Assembly: GCA_024228495.1 (NCBI GenBank)
Contig: JAAETJ010000978.1
Span: forward strand, 1-41,014
Origin: a bacterium
GTDB taxonomy: Bacteria; Pseudomonadota; Alphaproteobacteria; Rhizobiales; JAKIUO01
Reading direction: 5' to 3'
DNA: 41,014 nt
Each line of letters starts with the position of its first letter. Positions within the stretch are counted from its first letter, which is position 1. The notes under the pieces were generated by a model that saw only the letters and a list, made by a program, of their open reading frames with translations, did no database searches and was not told the DNA's origin. This document shows positions 25,244 to 34,625 of this stretch, in pieces. A program made the translations under genes and the position numbers.

Positions 25244-26068
25244 TCAGGGCTGTTTTTGATCGGTTCTAATGTCGGGAGTATCTTCCGCTTTCATGCCAAC
25301 GACATGATAGCCACTATCGACATGATGGATACAGCCGGTCACAGCACGTGATAGATCAGACAAAAGATAAAGTCCTGCATCGCCTACTTCATCGATTGTA
25401 ACCGTGCGCCGCAACGGTGAATTATATTCATTCCATTTGAGGATATAGCGAAAATCAGAAATGCCTGAGGCGGCCAGTGTCTTGATGGGACCAGCTGAAA
25501 TGGCATTGATGCGGATTTTTTGTTTACCAAGATCTTCCGCCATATAGCGCACGCTGGCTTCAAGGGCTGCTTTTGCGACCCCCATAACATTGTAATGCGG
25601 CATGACTTTCTCGGCGCCATAATAGGTCAGGGTTAACATCGAGCCGCCATCTTTCATAAGCTTTTCAGCACGTTGTGCAACAGCCGTGAACGAGTAGACG
25701 GAGATTTGCATGGTTTGGGCGAAATTATCTGCGGAGGTGTCAACATAGCGACCATTCAACTCGTTTTTATCTGAAAAACCAATGGCATGGACGACAAAAT
25801 CGATCTTGCCCCATTTTTCTTTCAGTTCCGCAAAGACGGCATCTAATGATGTTTCAGATGAGACATCGCATTCGATCACAATATCTGATCCGAGCTGTTC
25901 GGCGAGCGGGCGCACTCTTTTTTCCAGCGGACCGCCCTGATGGGTGAGGGCGATTTGCGCCCCCTCGCGGTGCAAAGCTTGCGCGATACCCCAGGCGATC
26001 GACATTTTGTTGGCGACCCCCATGATCAGGCCGCGCTTGCCAGTCATCAGGTTTCCTGTTGCAGTCAT
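25244..26068 (-). CDS. fabI: enoyl-[acyl-carrier-protein] reductase (NADH)
   Basis: FabI reduces trans-2-enoyl-ACP to acyl-ACP, the last step of each fatty-acid elongation cycle. Features: KRGLIMGVANKMSIAWGIAQ (nucleotide-binding loop of the SDR fold, FabI form), HAIGFSDKNEL, LTLTYYGAEKVMPHYNVMGV with catalytic Tyr159 and Lys166, and GPIKTLAASGISDF. At 274 residues it is typical for alphaproteobacterial FabI. ATG 26068 is chosen because the family begins near MTGKRGLI and a G-rich site precedes it; the frame stays open 51 codons further without family match. It diverges from rimO, with 161 bp between. Confidence 0.95.
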   Translation of the reverse strand: MTATGNLMTGKRGLIMGVANKMSIAWGIAQALHREGAQIALTHQGGPLEKRVRPLAEQLGSDIVIECDVSSETSLDAVFAELKEKWGKIDFVVHAIGFSDKNELNGRYVDTSADNFAQTMQISVYSFTAVAQRAEKLMKDGGSMLTLTYYGAEKVMPHYNVMGVAKAALEASVRYMAEDLGKQKIRINAISAGPIKTLAASGISDFRYILKWNEYNSPLRRTVTIDEVGDAGLYLLSDLSRAVTGCIHHVDSGYHVVGMKAEDTPDIRTDQKQP

Positions 26069-26229
26069 ATGCACCCCATCCCATTTTGCAAACTTTGATT
26101 GAACATTGCCGCATCCTACACTTTTCGGCTCCTGAATCCAGTCAAAGAGTATTTCTGAATATGGCGATTGGCGAATGTGCACCAAATCGGGCTTGACGGG
26201 GCGTGTTGCACCTGTACACAAGACTTCCT

Positions 26230-27597
26230 ATGGAACAAAAACCAAATAAAATAGGTCTTGTCAGTTTGGGTTGCGCAAAGGCACTTGTGGACAGTGAGCG
26301 TATCATTACGCGCTTGCGCTCCGAGGGCTATGAAATCGCTCCAGATTATGGACGTGCCGATCTGGTCATCGTCAATACCTGCGGGTTTCTTGATAGTGCA
26401 CGGGCGGAAAGCCTTGATGCCATTGGTGAGGCCATTGAGGAAAATGGGCGGGTTATTGTCACGGGTTGTCTGGGACTGGCCGAGCCGATGATCCGTGAGA
26501 AATATCCTGACGTGTTGGCCGTCACCGGGCCACATCGTTATGAAGAGGTGATCAATGCGGTACATGAAGCGCTGCCGCCTGCCGCAGATCCCAAGCAGAT
26601 TTTGATGCCGCCCGCAGGTCTGAAGCTAACGCCGCGCCATTATGCTTATCTCAAGATTTCTGAAGGCTGCAATCATTCCTGTTCTTTTTGTATCATTCCG
26701 CAAATTCGCGGTAAACTGGTCAGCCGCCCCGTTGGCGAGGTTTTGCGTGAGGCTGAAAAACTGGCTAATACCGGCGTCAAAGAGCTATTGATCATCTCGC
26801 AGGACACCAGCGCTTATGGTGTTGATCTGAAATATCAGGCCGATGAATGGCGGGGACGCGAGGTGAAAACCCGTCTCACGGAATTTGCTGATGCGCTTGG
26901 CGATCTGGGCATCTGGATCCGTATGCATTATGTCTACCCTTACCCCCACGTTGACGAGCTTTTACCGTTGATGCAGGAAGGGCGCATTTTACCCTATCTG
27001 GATGTGCCGTTTCAACATGCCAGCCCGCGCTTGCTAAAAGCCATGAAGCGCCCCGGCGACAAGGAGAAAATGCTGGATCGCTTGCATAAATGGAGATTGG
27101 AAGTGCCGGATCTTGCGGTGCGCTCGACCTTTATCGTTGGCTTTCCCGGTGAAACAGATGAAGACTTCCAAATGCTGCTTGATTGGCTGCGTGAGGCAAA
27201 ACTGACAAGAGTTGGTTGCTTCACCTATGAGGATGTGGCAGGAGCTCCTAGCAATGCATTTGGTGATCAACTGCCAGAAAAAATCAAGAAAGAGCGCTAT
27301 GAACACTTTATGGAAGTGCAGCAAGAAGTCAGTGCGCAAGTTCTCGCATCCCGTATTGGCAAAATCGTCGATGTGATCGTTGATAACGCTGACGAACAAG
27401 GCGCCATCGCTCGCTCCAGTTGGGATGCACCTGAAGTGGATGGCAATGTGTATATCGATGATGGTGGTGAGTTATCGCCGGGTGATATGGTGCAGGTCAA
27501 ACTGACTGACGCCAATGATTACGACATGTGGGGTAAATTGGCAGAACGAAAAATCTGCCCCTCTTCCAAGGGGAGTGGGTTAGGGAGGGAGGGTTAG
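26230..27597 (+). CDS. rimO: ribosomal protein S12 methylthiotransferase
   Basis: RimO adds a methylthio group to an aspartate of ribosomal protein S12 using two iron-sulfur clusters and S-adenosylmethionine. The N-terminal cluster cysteines are at 15, 51 and 80 ([28 protein letters not shown]). The radical-SAM CxxxCxxC is at 147-154 ([17 protein letters not shown]). The family motif [10 protein letters not shown] follows, and a TRAM domain ends the protein. ATG 26230 is used; a TTG at 26203 would add nine residues. The last 15 residues (from about [10 protein letters not shown]) are encoded by a palindromic dispersed repeat and are not part of the family, so the C-terminus has been extended by the repeat. 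Confidence 0.95.
   Translation: MEQKPNKIGLVSLGCAKALVDSERIITRLRSEGYEIAPDYGRADLVIVNTCGFLDSARAESLDAIGEAIEENGRVIVTGCLGLAEPMIREKYPDVLAVTGPHRYEEVINAVHEALPPAADPKQILMPPAGLKLTPRHYAYLKISEGCNHSCSFCIIPQIRGKLVSRPVGEVLREAEKLANTGVKELLIISQDTSAYGVDLKYQADEWRGREVKTRLTEFADALGDLGIWIRMHYVYPYPHVDELLPLMQEGRILPYLDVPFQHASPRLLKAMKRPGDKEKMLDRLHKWRLEVPDLAVRSTFIVGFPGETDEDFQMLLDWLREAKLTRVGCFTYEDVAGAPSNAFGDQLPEKIKKERYEHFMEVQQEVSAQVLASRIGKIVDVIVDNADEQGAIARSSWDAPEVDGNVYIDDGGELSPGDMVQVKLTDANDYDMWGKLAERKICPSSKGSGLGREG
27558..27593. repeat. short palindromic dispersed repeat, copy 2, inside the rimO 3' end
   Basis: CCCCT (27558-27562) and AGGGG (27569-27573) form the stem, followed by the same type of G-rich tail as at 21243-21280. 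It is less perfect than copy 1 and runs through the last codons of rimO. Confidence 0.5.
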
Positions 27598-27656
27598 AAC
27601 TCAAATAGTTTAAAAGAATTCTCGTATTCCACAGAATTTTTCAAAAAGGATAGACA

Positions 27657-28613
27657 ATGGTCACTGCTGACCAACTCAATGAAGCGCGCAAAATTGTTTA
27701 TGCGAGCATGCAGCCAACACTGCAAACACCCTGGCCGCTTTTACAAGAGCATTTGGGCGTTGAGGTGTGGGTGAAGCATGAGAACCACACACCGACCGGC
27801 GCTTTCAAGGTTCGTGGTGGTCTGGTCCTGATGGCGCAGCGTCAGCGAGACGGGCTGACAAATGGCATTGTCAGCGCGACGCGTGGAAATCACGGGCAGA
27901 GCCTGCCTTTTGCAGCGCGGCAATATAATATCCCGGTGACGATTGTTGTTCCAAAAGGCAATAGTGTTGAGAAAAACAAGGCCATGCAGGGGCTTGGCGC
28001 GACTCTTGTTGAATTTGGACAAGATTTTAATGAGGCGTTTGATCATGCGATAGCACTGTCAGATGAGCGCCAGCTTGATCTGATCGGCTCATTCATTCCT
28101 GAACTTGTGCAAGGCGTTTCTACCTATGGAGCCGAGCTTTTTGAAGCTGCGGATGAACTAGATACGGTCTATGTACCTATCGGCATGGGATCAGGCATTT
28201 GTTCCTTGATTGGTGTGCGCGATTTGATGGGATTGAAGACGGGAATTGTTGGCGTGGTGTCACAAAATGCCAATGCTTATGCCCTGTCATATAAGACAGG
28301 GGCAGTGACCGCCACAAATTCTGCAGATACGTTTGCCGACGGTATAGCGGTGCGCATTCCGCATCCTGCAGCTCTTGAAATTATCCTAAAAGGGGCGGAC
28401 CGTATTGTTGAGGTCACGGATGGGCAAATCGCGCAGGCAATGCGTTTATATTTTACGCATACCCATAATATTGCAGAAGGTGCAGGAGCAGCGGCGCTTG
28501 CGGGTTTGATCATGGAGCGTGACAAATTGCAAGGCAAGCGCGCCGGCGTGATCTTGACCGGCGGCAATATTGATATGGATCTGTATCAAAAGGTGTTGGC
28601 CAAAGGCATCTAG
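27657..28613 (+). CDS. threonine dehydratase-like PLP enzyme
   Basis: A fold-type II pyridoxal-phosphate enzyme of 318 residues, of the threonine/serine dehydratase group that yields 2-oxobutyrate or pyruvate plus ammonia. The PLP lysine is K51 in HTPTGAFKVRGGL. The substrate loop is ATRGNHGQSLPFAA and the phosphate-binding glycine loop is PIGMGSGICSL. It lacks the C-terminal ACT regulatory domain of biosynthetic IlvA, so it is the short, catabolic-type form. EutB-like dehydratases of hydroxyectoine breakdown belong to the same group, but no ectoine genes are nearby. A 59-bp gap separates it from rimO. Confidence 0.85.
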   Translation: MVTADQLNEARKIVYASMQPTLQTPWPLLQEHLGVEVWVKHENHTPTGAFKVRGGLVLMAQRQRDGLTNGIVSATRGNHGQSLPFAARQYNIPVTIVVPKGNSVEKNKAMQGLGATLVEFGQDFNEAFDHAIALSDERQLDLIGSFIPELVQGVSTYGAELFEAADELDTVYVPIGMGSGICSLIGVRDLMGLKTGIVGVVSQNANAYALSYKTGAVTATNSADTFADGIAVRIPHPAALEIILKGADRIVEVTDGQIAQAMRLYFTHTHNIAEGAGAAALAGLIMERDKLQGKRAGVILTGGNIDMDLYQKVLAKGI

Positions 28614-28632
28614 TTTGGCGGTTGAAAACTGA

Positions 28633-29034
28633 TTAGCCTTCAGGGCTATCACTCTTTTTGCTGGCAAGATGTTTTTCATAATCAGGTAGATTTTGGCAGG
28701 TCTGAAGAAAATCGTTTTTGGCATTTTTAAAGAATTTTGTGGCGCTTTTCAAATTGGCAACGGACTCTTTTTTTATTGATCTTGTCAGCGATGGTCAGGT
28801 TGCGTTGTTTACGAACAGCAATGCCGAATCTTTTTAAAATATTGATTTTTAAATCGGGGCATGAGTGTTCATCAACGGCTCATATCGATTACAAATTTCA
28901 ACATCAATCGGATCACCCGCTTTCATACCCGTTTTTTTCAACTTCAATGGTAAATAATTTGCGGATATTGGCCGTGGCTTTTGATAATCCGAGCTGTTTG
29001 CATTGAAGGTCGTCGGGTACCTTTTGGCTTTTGC
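28633..29034 (-). pseudogene. frameshifted gene relic of unknown function
   Basis: Three open stretches with coding character lie in different frames on the minus strand. First is 29034 to 28849 (contains SANYLPLKLKKTGMKAGDPI, then DVEICNRYEPLMNTH). Second is about 28880 to 28768 (PDLKINILKRFGIAVRKQRN, LTIADKINKK). Third is 28767 to 28633 (ESVANLKSATKFFKNAKNDF, then a QTCQNLPDYEKHLASKK end and stop). The switch between the second and third falls in a run of seven As, a typical indel site. I infer one former gene of about 130 codons broken by two frameshifts. I do not recognise the product. It lies just downstream of flbD on the same strand. Confidence 0.4.
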
Positions 29035-29103
29035 TCACATAAGAGGTTCGCTCCTGCAGATAGATCTGGAATAGCTTGTTCTGCCGTGAGCGCAAAGCAA
29101 CCA

Positions 29104-29130
29104 GGTTCTATAATCTTCGATTATAGAACC
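29104..29130. repeat. perfect hairpin over the flbD stop codon
   Basis: GGTTCTATAATC (29104-29115) and GATTATAGAACC (29119-29130) are exact complements around a TTC loop. The left-hand end of flbD, including its stop, is inside the stem. There is no T-run, so it is a stability or processing hairpin rather than a classic terminator. Confidence 0.6.
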
Positions 29131-30494
29131 GGGCGCATTTCGCCTGGTTTGGGGATGGCAAGCCCATCACCTGAGTATTGATTGAGTTTGTTGCGCAAGG
29201 TGCGGATTGAAATACCCAGAATGGTTGCGGCATGGGTGCGATTACCAAGGCAATGATGCAGAGTGTCTATGATGAGATCACGCTCGACTTCTGCAACGGT
29301 TTGACCTACGAGTGATTGCGTCACGGCCTGTGCTGTTTCGGCTGCCTTTGCTGCGATGTGATTGGTTTCGCTAGCAGCCGCGCTCGTCACCAACGCCCCG
29401 TCGGGCAAGCGGATGGCGCCGGCTTCAATGGTGTCACCTGATGATAGCAAGACGGCGCGATGCAAGGTATTTTCCAGCTCTCGAACATTGCCGGGCCAGG
29501 AATTGTTCATGAGGTTTTGGGTGGCTCCATCGGAAAGAGGTCGCGCGGGCTGGCCGTTGGCAGCGGCGTATTTACTGGCAAAATAGTTGGCCAGTGCGAG
29601 AATGTCACCGGGGCGCTCGCGCAGAGGCGGGATATTCAGATTGACCACGTTCAAACGATAAAGCAGATCCTCGCGAAAACTGCCATCGCGCACTGCCTCG
29701 GCTAGATCGCGGTTGGTGGTGGCGAGAATGCGAATATCAACTTTCACCGGCGTTGTGCCGCCGACCCGGTCAATCACCCGCTCTTGTATGGCCCGTAACA
29801 GCTTGGCTTGCAGGCGTACATCCATTTCGGAAATCTCGTCGAGTAGCAATGTACCGCCATTTGCTTCTTCAAACTTGCCTATGCGCCGCGCCATAGCGCC
29901 GGTGAAGGCGCCTTTTTCATGCCCGAAGAGTTCTGATTCAAGCAGGTTTTCAGGGATAGCCGCGCAATTAACGGAGATAAAGGACTGGGTGGAGCGCTTT
30001 GATTTTTGATGCACATATTTAGCTAGTACTTCCTTGCCCGTACCAGATTCACCGGTGATCAACACGCTGGCATCGGACGCGGCTATTTGACTGGCCAGAT
30101 CAATGACGCTTTTCATGCTTGGATCCTGATAGATCATGTCGCTTTTATCGGTGGAAACCGCTTCAAGAACGGCGGCAATAAGATCAGGATCGGGAGGCAG
30201 AGGGATAAACTCCAGGGCTCCACCGCGAATGGCATTGACAGCAGCGGTGCTATCGGCATCAACACCACAAGCTACCAGAGAGACATGAATGTATTCGCTG
30301 GCAAGACGTTGCACCAGATCGGCAACATCAAAGGCCACATCGACCATCAACAGATCAGCCCCGTTTCCCGAGCGGAGCTCCATCATGGCGCTTTCAATCG
30401 AGGGGGCATGGGTTACTTTTGCACCGCGGTCCATGGCCATTTGTGTGGCCGTGGTGAGATTTCCGTTCAGGCTGCCAACAATCATCAATCTCAT
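29121..30494 (-). CDS. flbD: sigma54-dependent flagellar regulator FlbD
   Basis: FlbD activates late flagellar genes at sigma54 promoters and, in Caulobacter, represses fliF. An atypical receiver-like domain (1-110) is followed by the AAA+ activator domain, with Walker A GESGTGKE (148-155), the sigma54-contact loop GAFTGA (195-200), and Walker B TLLLDEISEMD. A Fis-type helix-turn-helix closes it (about 415-440, TLHHCLGNRTHAATILGISI). The N-terminal domain is degenerate compared with NtrC, as in other FlbD proteins. ATG 30494 has GGAG eight bases before it. It is the last gene of the fliF-fliG-fliH-fliN-flbD operon, in the same order as Caulobacter. A probable target, a sigma54 promoter, lies before fliK in this window. 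Confidence 0.93.
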   Translation of the reverse strand: MRLMIVGSLNGNLTTATQMAMDRGAKVTHAPSIESAMMELRSGNGADLLMVDVAFDVADLVQRLASEYIHVSLVACGVDADSTAAVNAIRGGALEFIPLPPDPDLIAAVLEAVSTDKSDMIYQDPSMKSVIDLASQIAASDASVLITGESGTGKEVLAKYVHQKSKRSTQSFISVNCAAIPENLLESELFGHEKGAFTGAMARRIGKFEEANGGTLLLDEISEMDVRLQAKLLRAIQERVIDRVGGTTPVKVDIRILATTNRDLAEAVRDGSFREDLLYRLNVVNLNIPPLRERPGDILALANYFASKYAAANGQPARPLSDGATQNLMNNSWPGNVRELENTLHRAVLLSSGDTIEAGAIRLPDGALVTSAAASETNHIAAKAAETAQAVTQSLVGQTVAEVERDLIIDTLHHCLGNRTHAATILGISIRTLRNKLNQYSGDGLAIPKPGEMRPVL

Positions 30495-30554
30495 CTAAGG
30501 TCTCCAACTACATATTTATTTGTTTTATCAAGGCTCGCAATCGCAATCAGGGGG

Positions 30555-30956
30555 TTAGCCAGATTGGTTGCCACGAATAATCTCAGTCATGGTGATCCCG
30601 AGGCGTTCTTCTACCAGGACCACTTCACCGCGTGCGACAAGGCGGTTATTGACCAGGATATCAACGCTTTCCCCGACTTTTCTGTCCAGCTCAACCACAT
30701 CGCCCTTGGAAAGAGCGAGCAAGTCGGTGACTTCGATTTGGGTCCGCCCCAACACAACGGTGATATTGACGGGAATGTCATAAAGAGCTTCGAGACCAGA
30801 GGCAACACCCGCAGCAGGAGCTTGTATCTCTGGATCGGTGGTTGCTGGCATGTCTCCATCGGCCATAGCTTCGCTGAATTCGTTAAGCGCCAGTTTTGGA
30901 TCCGGGCTTTGCAGTTCCACAATCTCTGGGGGAGGGGTTGTGATCTCGGTTGTCAT
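30555..30956 (-). CDS. fliN: flagellar motor switch protein FliN
   Basis: FliN forms part of the cytoplasmic C-ring that receives the chemotaxis signal and docks export components. The first 55 residues are acidic and proline-rich. The C-terminal SpoA domain reads ALYDIPVNITVVLGRTQIEV, LLALSKGDVVELDRKVGESV, DILVNNRLVARGEVVLVEER + LGITMTEI. The start codon overlaps the end of fliH by four bases, so translation is coupled. A shorter paralogue lies far away at 22184-22417. Confidence 0.94.
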   Translation of the reverse strand: MTTEITTPPPEIVELQSPDPKLALNEFSEAMADGDMPATTDPEIQAPAAGVASGLEALYDIPVNITVVLGRTQIEVTDLLALSKGDVVELDRKVGESVDILVNNRLVARGEVVLVEERLGITMTEIIRGNQSG

Positions 30957-31630
30957 TGCATTGTACTCCCCGTTTTATCAGCTGCTTCACTCTGCTGCGT
31001 TTCTGTATTTGAATACAGGCAGGTTTCAATCAATCGCTCGATATCGGCGTATAATTTATCGGTATTTTGCTCGATACCACCTTCGTTCCATGTGAGGCGG
31101 CAATTGCCCCCCTCAATGGTTTGGTCTTCCACAGTCACCAGCGCACTTTGCTGGCCATTGCGTTCCATGACGGCATTAAGGCGTGGTTGCAGGGCAGGCG
31201 CCAGATGAGGGGCGACATGCAAGCGCAGCTCTGTTTTATCTGGCAACATTGACAGGCTTTCTAGAAAAAACATCTCCACATGCTCCAGCGGATGCCGCAC
31301 CAGAAGACTACCCGCAAGTTTGTTGGCGATGGTCATGGCAAGTAGCAAAGAGGCGGAGCGCGCCTCGCGGAGTTCCGCATCTATTTCACTCTGTAGCGTT
31401 TCCTTCGTCTGGATTATCTGGTCAAGCATTTTATGCAGCTCGTGTTCCAGTGTCTTGTCGCTTTCAATTCGTCCGGCTTCAAAGCCTTCTTCATAGCTTT
31501 GCGCTTTGACACGTTCCAGTTCCTGAGCGTGATCCAGCTTTAATTGCTCCACTTTATCATAGGCGATGGGGGGAGGGGCTGCGGGGGCGTCCAGCAGTGT
31601 ATCAAACATAAATTTAGCGGGCGTGCTCAT
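30953..31630 (-). CDS. fliH: FliH-like flagellar assembly protein (FlbE)
   Basis: FliH binds the export ATPase FliI and tethers it to the C-ring. The order fliG-fliH-fliN-flbD matches Caulobacter, where this gene is called flbE. The 225-residue protein has a variable N-terminus, then a Glu/Gln-rich coiled coil (about 27-90, with YEEGFEAGRIESDKTLEHEL). A C-terminal FliH/V-ATPase E-like domain follows (about 95-205, with ANKLAGSLLVRHPLEHVEMF and a C-terminal GGNCRLTW strand). Assignment rests on this pattern and on position rather than on strong motifs. There is a 93-bp gap to fliG and a four-base overlap with fliN. Confidence 0.85.
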   Translation of the reverse strand: MSTPAKFMFDTLLDAPAAPPPIAYDKVEQLKLDHAQELERVKAQSYEEGFEAGRIESDKTLEHELHKMLDQIIQTKETLQSEIDAELREARSASLLLAMTIANKLAGSLLVRHPLEHVEMFFLESLSMLPDKTELRLHVAPHLAPALQPRLNAVMERNGQQSALVTVEDQTIEGGNCRLTWNEGGIEQNTDKLYADIERLIETCLYSNTETQQSEAADKTGSTMQ

Positions 31631-31723
31631 AATGGTTTTACCAAAGTTGAAAATGTGATTGTTACAAGATGAGGCTCAAACGTCGATGGAGCCAGTTGGT
31701 TGTTCAAATAGTGCCTGATATCA

Positions 31724-32779
31724 TCAATAGACCAGTTCATCATCGCCTCCTCCCTTGGAGATGACGATCTCGCCGCGATCGGCGAGGGTTTTGGCTGTGG
31801 AGATCATCAGGTTCTGGGCATCATCAACCTCTTTCAGGCGTACCGGCCCCATCACTTCCAGGTCGTCGCGTAGCATATTGCCAGCGCGCTCAGACATATT
31901 ACCAATGAAGAATTCGCGTACTTTTTCCGACGTTCCCTTGAGTGCCAGCGTCAGGTCCGTTTTTTCGATTTGGCGCAGCAAGGTCTGTATCGAAACATTG
32001 TCAAGTTTGGCAAGATCATCGAAAGTGAACATTAGGACCTTAATCTGTTCGGAGGCTTCACGATCCAATTCATCCAATTTTCCAATGAACCGGTTTTCGG
32101 TCTGACGATCAAAATTATTAAAAATTTCCGCCATCAGTTCATGTGAGTTGCGCTGACGGGAGCGGGCCAGATTACTGATAAACTCTGAGCGCAGCGTATC
32201 TTCAATCTTGCCAAGGATTTCTCGCTGCACAGGCTCCATGGCCAACATGCGCTGCACCACTTCCATTGCCAGTTCATCTGGCAAATTACCAAGCACACCA
32301 GCAGCATGATTGGTGGCGATGCGCGAGAGGATCACGGCTACGGTCTGGGGGTACTCGTTTTTGAGATAGTTGGTTAAAATCGGTATACTCACATTCGAGA
32401 GTTTTTCCCACATGTTGCGACCGGCAGGCCCGCGTATCTCTTCCATGATCAAGGTCAGCCGGTCTTCTGGCAGATATTCGGACAATAAGCGTTCAGTGGT
32501 TTCATAATTGCCATGGATGGACCCCGAGATCGACATTTGCGAGATGAAATTACTGAAAATATATTCGATCAGCTCAGGGCGGATATTCCCCAATGTTGCC
32601 ATGATCTGCGAAATTTCAGTAACCTCGCCATCATCAAGCTTTTTCCAGATCGGTTGACCATAATCTCGACCAAGGGCCAGCAAGAAGACCGCTGATTTCT
32701 CGACACCAGACATGGCGTCAAACTCATTAGCTGGACTGTAGAGAGCGGTTGATGCGTGTTGTTCAGCGGTGCTTTCCAT
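31724..32779 (-). CDS. fliG: flagellar motor switch protein FliG
   Basis: FliG couples the rotor to the stator and sits on the FliF ring. The N-terminal domain (about 20-120) has GVEKSAVFLLALGRDYGQPI and binds FliF. The middle domain (about 120-210) has HAAGVLGNLPDELAMEVVQR, the EHPQ-like FliM-binding region in divergent form. The C-terminal domain (about 215-340) has LMFTFDDLAKLDNVSIQTLL, LALKGTSEKVREFFIGNMSE and RAGNMLRDDLEVMGPVRLKE + VDDAQ, with the alternating charged residues needed for torque. The length of 351 is normal. Its ATG overlaps the fliF stop by one base (TAATG). Confidence 0.96.
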   Translation of the reverse strand: MESTAEQHASTALYSPANEFDAMSGVEKSAVFLLALGRDYGQPIWKKLDDGEVTEISQIMATLGNIRPELIEYIFSNFISQMSISGSIHGNYETTERLLSEYLPEDRLTLIMEEIRGPAGRNMWEKLSNVSIPILTNYLKNEYPQTVAVILSRIATNHAAGVLGNLPDELAMEVVQRMLAMEPVQREILGKIEDTLRSEFISNLARSRQRNSHELMAEIFNNFDRQTENRFIGKLDELDREASEQIKVLMFTFDDLAKLDNVSIQTLLRQIEKTDLTLALKGTSEKVREFFIGNMSERAGNMLRDDLEVMGPVRLKEVDDAQNLMISTAKTLADRGEIVISKGGGDDELVY

Positions 32780-34470
32780 TATGCTGCCTCCTCTGCAGCT
32801 ATGGCTTCTGGCACACCATCAGCGTCCATCCATTGACGAAGGACAGCAACGGAATCTGTTGGGCTGCTGTCGACGATTGCGCCAATTTCCTGAACGGCGG
32901 ATGCTTGAATATCCCCACTGATGCGCGCGTTTTTAATGACGTCTGAGGTATCGTTTTTCTGGTTTTCGAGTGCGAGAGTATTGTTGCCTTCAACCAAAGG
33001 TTGGCCATCACCATTGACGAAGACATGATTACCGTTCTCATCGGTTGTCAGCACAAGTTGTTCGTCTACGGTCGTTTCTTCAGGGGTAATGATCCGGCGC
33101 ACAAGAGGCCGCACGACAAATAGCAAAACCAGGCTTGAGAGGATGAACAAGATAGACAACTCGGCGATATGAAAATAGTCAGTCTTGGCGAGATCAAAAA
33201 AGCCGCTTTCTGTTTCCTTGATCTCAGGAACGTCGCCGGGTTGCGCAAATCTAAGATTGACGACATGCAGCAAGTCACCCCTGCCTTTATCAAAGCCCAT
33301 GGCGCTCTTGACCAGCGTGCTGATTTTTTCGAGTACCTGTTTTGAGCGCTCCTTGTAGATCGGCCTGCCATCGGCTCCAACATTATAGTCGCCATCGACC
33401 AGAACGGCGACTGACAAACGCTTCAGGCGGCCACTTTCAAAGGTCTGGGTTTTCGTTGTGCGTGAAATCTCGTAATTAACGATCTCTTCGGTTTTTTTGC
33501 TGCCCTCGGTGTCTTTATCGCTGCCAGCTGCTGCTGCATCAGCACCTGGCAATTCTGTTCCGGCGGAAACACCTTGATTACTGGCAGTTCTCGATGAGTT
33601 CGAGCTGTTTTCGCGGTTTTGCGTAGAGCGGACAACGCGCTCATCTGGGTCGAAGCGATCAGACGTCTGGGTGATGGTGTTGAAATCCAGTTCGGCCGTG
33701 ACCCGGATACGAACCCGGTCTTTTCCAACCACAGAGGAAACTATTTCCTCGATTTTCTTGCGCATGCGGGTTTCAACGCCAAGCGTACGTTCCTCCGCTT
33801 TGGCGCTAACCAGCCCGTTATCGTTGGGGCTTCCACTGGCCAGCAGGCGGCCTGTATCATCGACAATCGATACGTGAGTGGGTTGCAAGCCCTCAATGGC
33901 CGAGCCAACCAGATGTTGGATCGCAGCGATTTGAGCGCTTTCCAGATTGCCTCTTGTTTTAAGGATGATGGAGGCACTCGGCAGAACTTTTTCTCTCGAG
34001 AATATTTTGCGTTTTGGAATAACCAGATGCACCCTAGCTCGTATGACCCGGCGCAAGGACCGGATCGTGCGGGCAAGCTCCCCTTCAAGCGCTCTTACAT
34101 GATTGATGTTTTGCACAAAGCTGGTGGTGCCCAGTGAGCCGGTCTTATCAAAGATTTCGTAGCCAACAGCACCACCGGTTGGCAGGCCCTCTTCAGCCAG
34201 CTCCATGCGCAAGCGCAGGATGCGGGATTTCGGTGCAAGAATAACAGCCCCATTCTGACGGACCTCGTGGGGAATGTTCATACCTTCCAGCTTTTTGATG
34301 ACGCCCAGGCTGTCATCGAAGTCGAGGTCCGAAAACAGAACGGACATGGTTGGCGCCGAAAATTGCATCATCAAATAGATGAAAAAACCAATCAGCCCCG
34401 CAGCAACGGCTCCCATCGCCCCTATTCTTGCTGCGCCGATGGTTTTTATAAATTCGGTAATTGAGTTCAC
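32779..34470 (-). CDS. fliF: flagellar MS-ring protein FliF
   Basis: FliF forms the membrane-supramembrane ring, the first flagellar structure assembled. The protein has an N-terminal membrane helix (about 15-40, IGAMGAVAAGLIGFFIYLMM). The two ring-building domains follow (LFSDLDFDDSLGVIKKLEGM; RVHLVIPKR; ASIILKTRG). There is a Ser/Gly-rich loop, a second membrane helix (IAELSILFILSSLVLLFVVR), and an acidic C-terminal tail with the FliG-binding segment. Start: GTG 34470 (NSITEFIKTIGAARIGAMGA follows) fits the family and has a GGAAA site. An ATG at 34602 in the same frame would add 44 unmatched residues. From the GTG the protein has 563 residues. A CtrA-like box and a palindrome lie upstream. 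Confidence 0.95.
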   Translation of the reverse strand: MNSITEFIKTIGAARIGAMGAVAAGLIGFFIYLMMQFSAPTMSVLFSDLDFDDSLGVIKKLEGMNIPHEVRQNGAVILAPKSRILRLRMELAEEGLPTGGAVGYEIFDKTGSLGTTSFVQNINHVRALEGELARTIRSLRRVIRARVHLVIPKRKIFSREKVLPSASIILKTRGNLESAQIAAIQHLVGSAIEGLQPTHVSIVDDTGRLLASGSPNDNGLVSAKAEERTLGVETRMRKKIEEIVSSVVGKDRVRIRVTAELDFNTITQTSDRFDPDERVVRSTQNRENSSNSSRTASNQGVSAGTELPGADAAAAGSDKDTEGSKKTEEIVNYEISRTTKTQTFESGRLKRLSVAVLVDGDYNVGADGRPIYKERSKQVLEKISTLVKSAMGFDKGRGDLLHVVNLRFAQPGDVPEIKETESGFFDLAKTDYFHIAELSILFILSSLVLLFVVRPLVRRIITPEETTVDEQLVLTTDENGNHVFVNGDGQPLVEGNNTLALENQKNDTSDVIKNARISGDIQASAVQEIGAIVDSSPTDSVAVLRQWMDADGVPEAIAAEEAA

Positions 34471-34603
34471 TTTGTTTCCAATTAAGTTTTTTGGCTTTTG
34501 CTGCATCAAAAAAGGGTTTGCGAACAGTTGCATAAGCCCCTTGGGCGGCTGCTTTTCAAGCTGGCTTGATAACAAGGCGGATTGAAAAACAGCTGTAGGC
34601 AAA

Positions 34604-34625
34604 ATTTACCGCTAAAACGGTAAAT
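34604..34625. promoter_or_regulatory. palindromic operator candidate upstream of fliF
   Basis: ATTTACCG (34604-34611) and CGGTAAAT (34618-34625) are exact complements around CTAAAA. The site adjoins the CtrA-like box, the place where Caulobacter FlbD represses fliF. FlbD binding is inference. Confidence 0.45.

Noticed and set aside
30087-31208. A 373-codon open frame on the plus strand antisense to flbD, fliN and fliH
   Set aside because: The minus-strand genes have full family signatures; this frame has no recognisable domain and no ribosome binding site, and is a long shadow.
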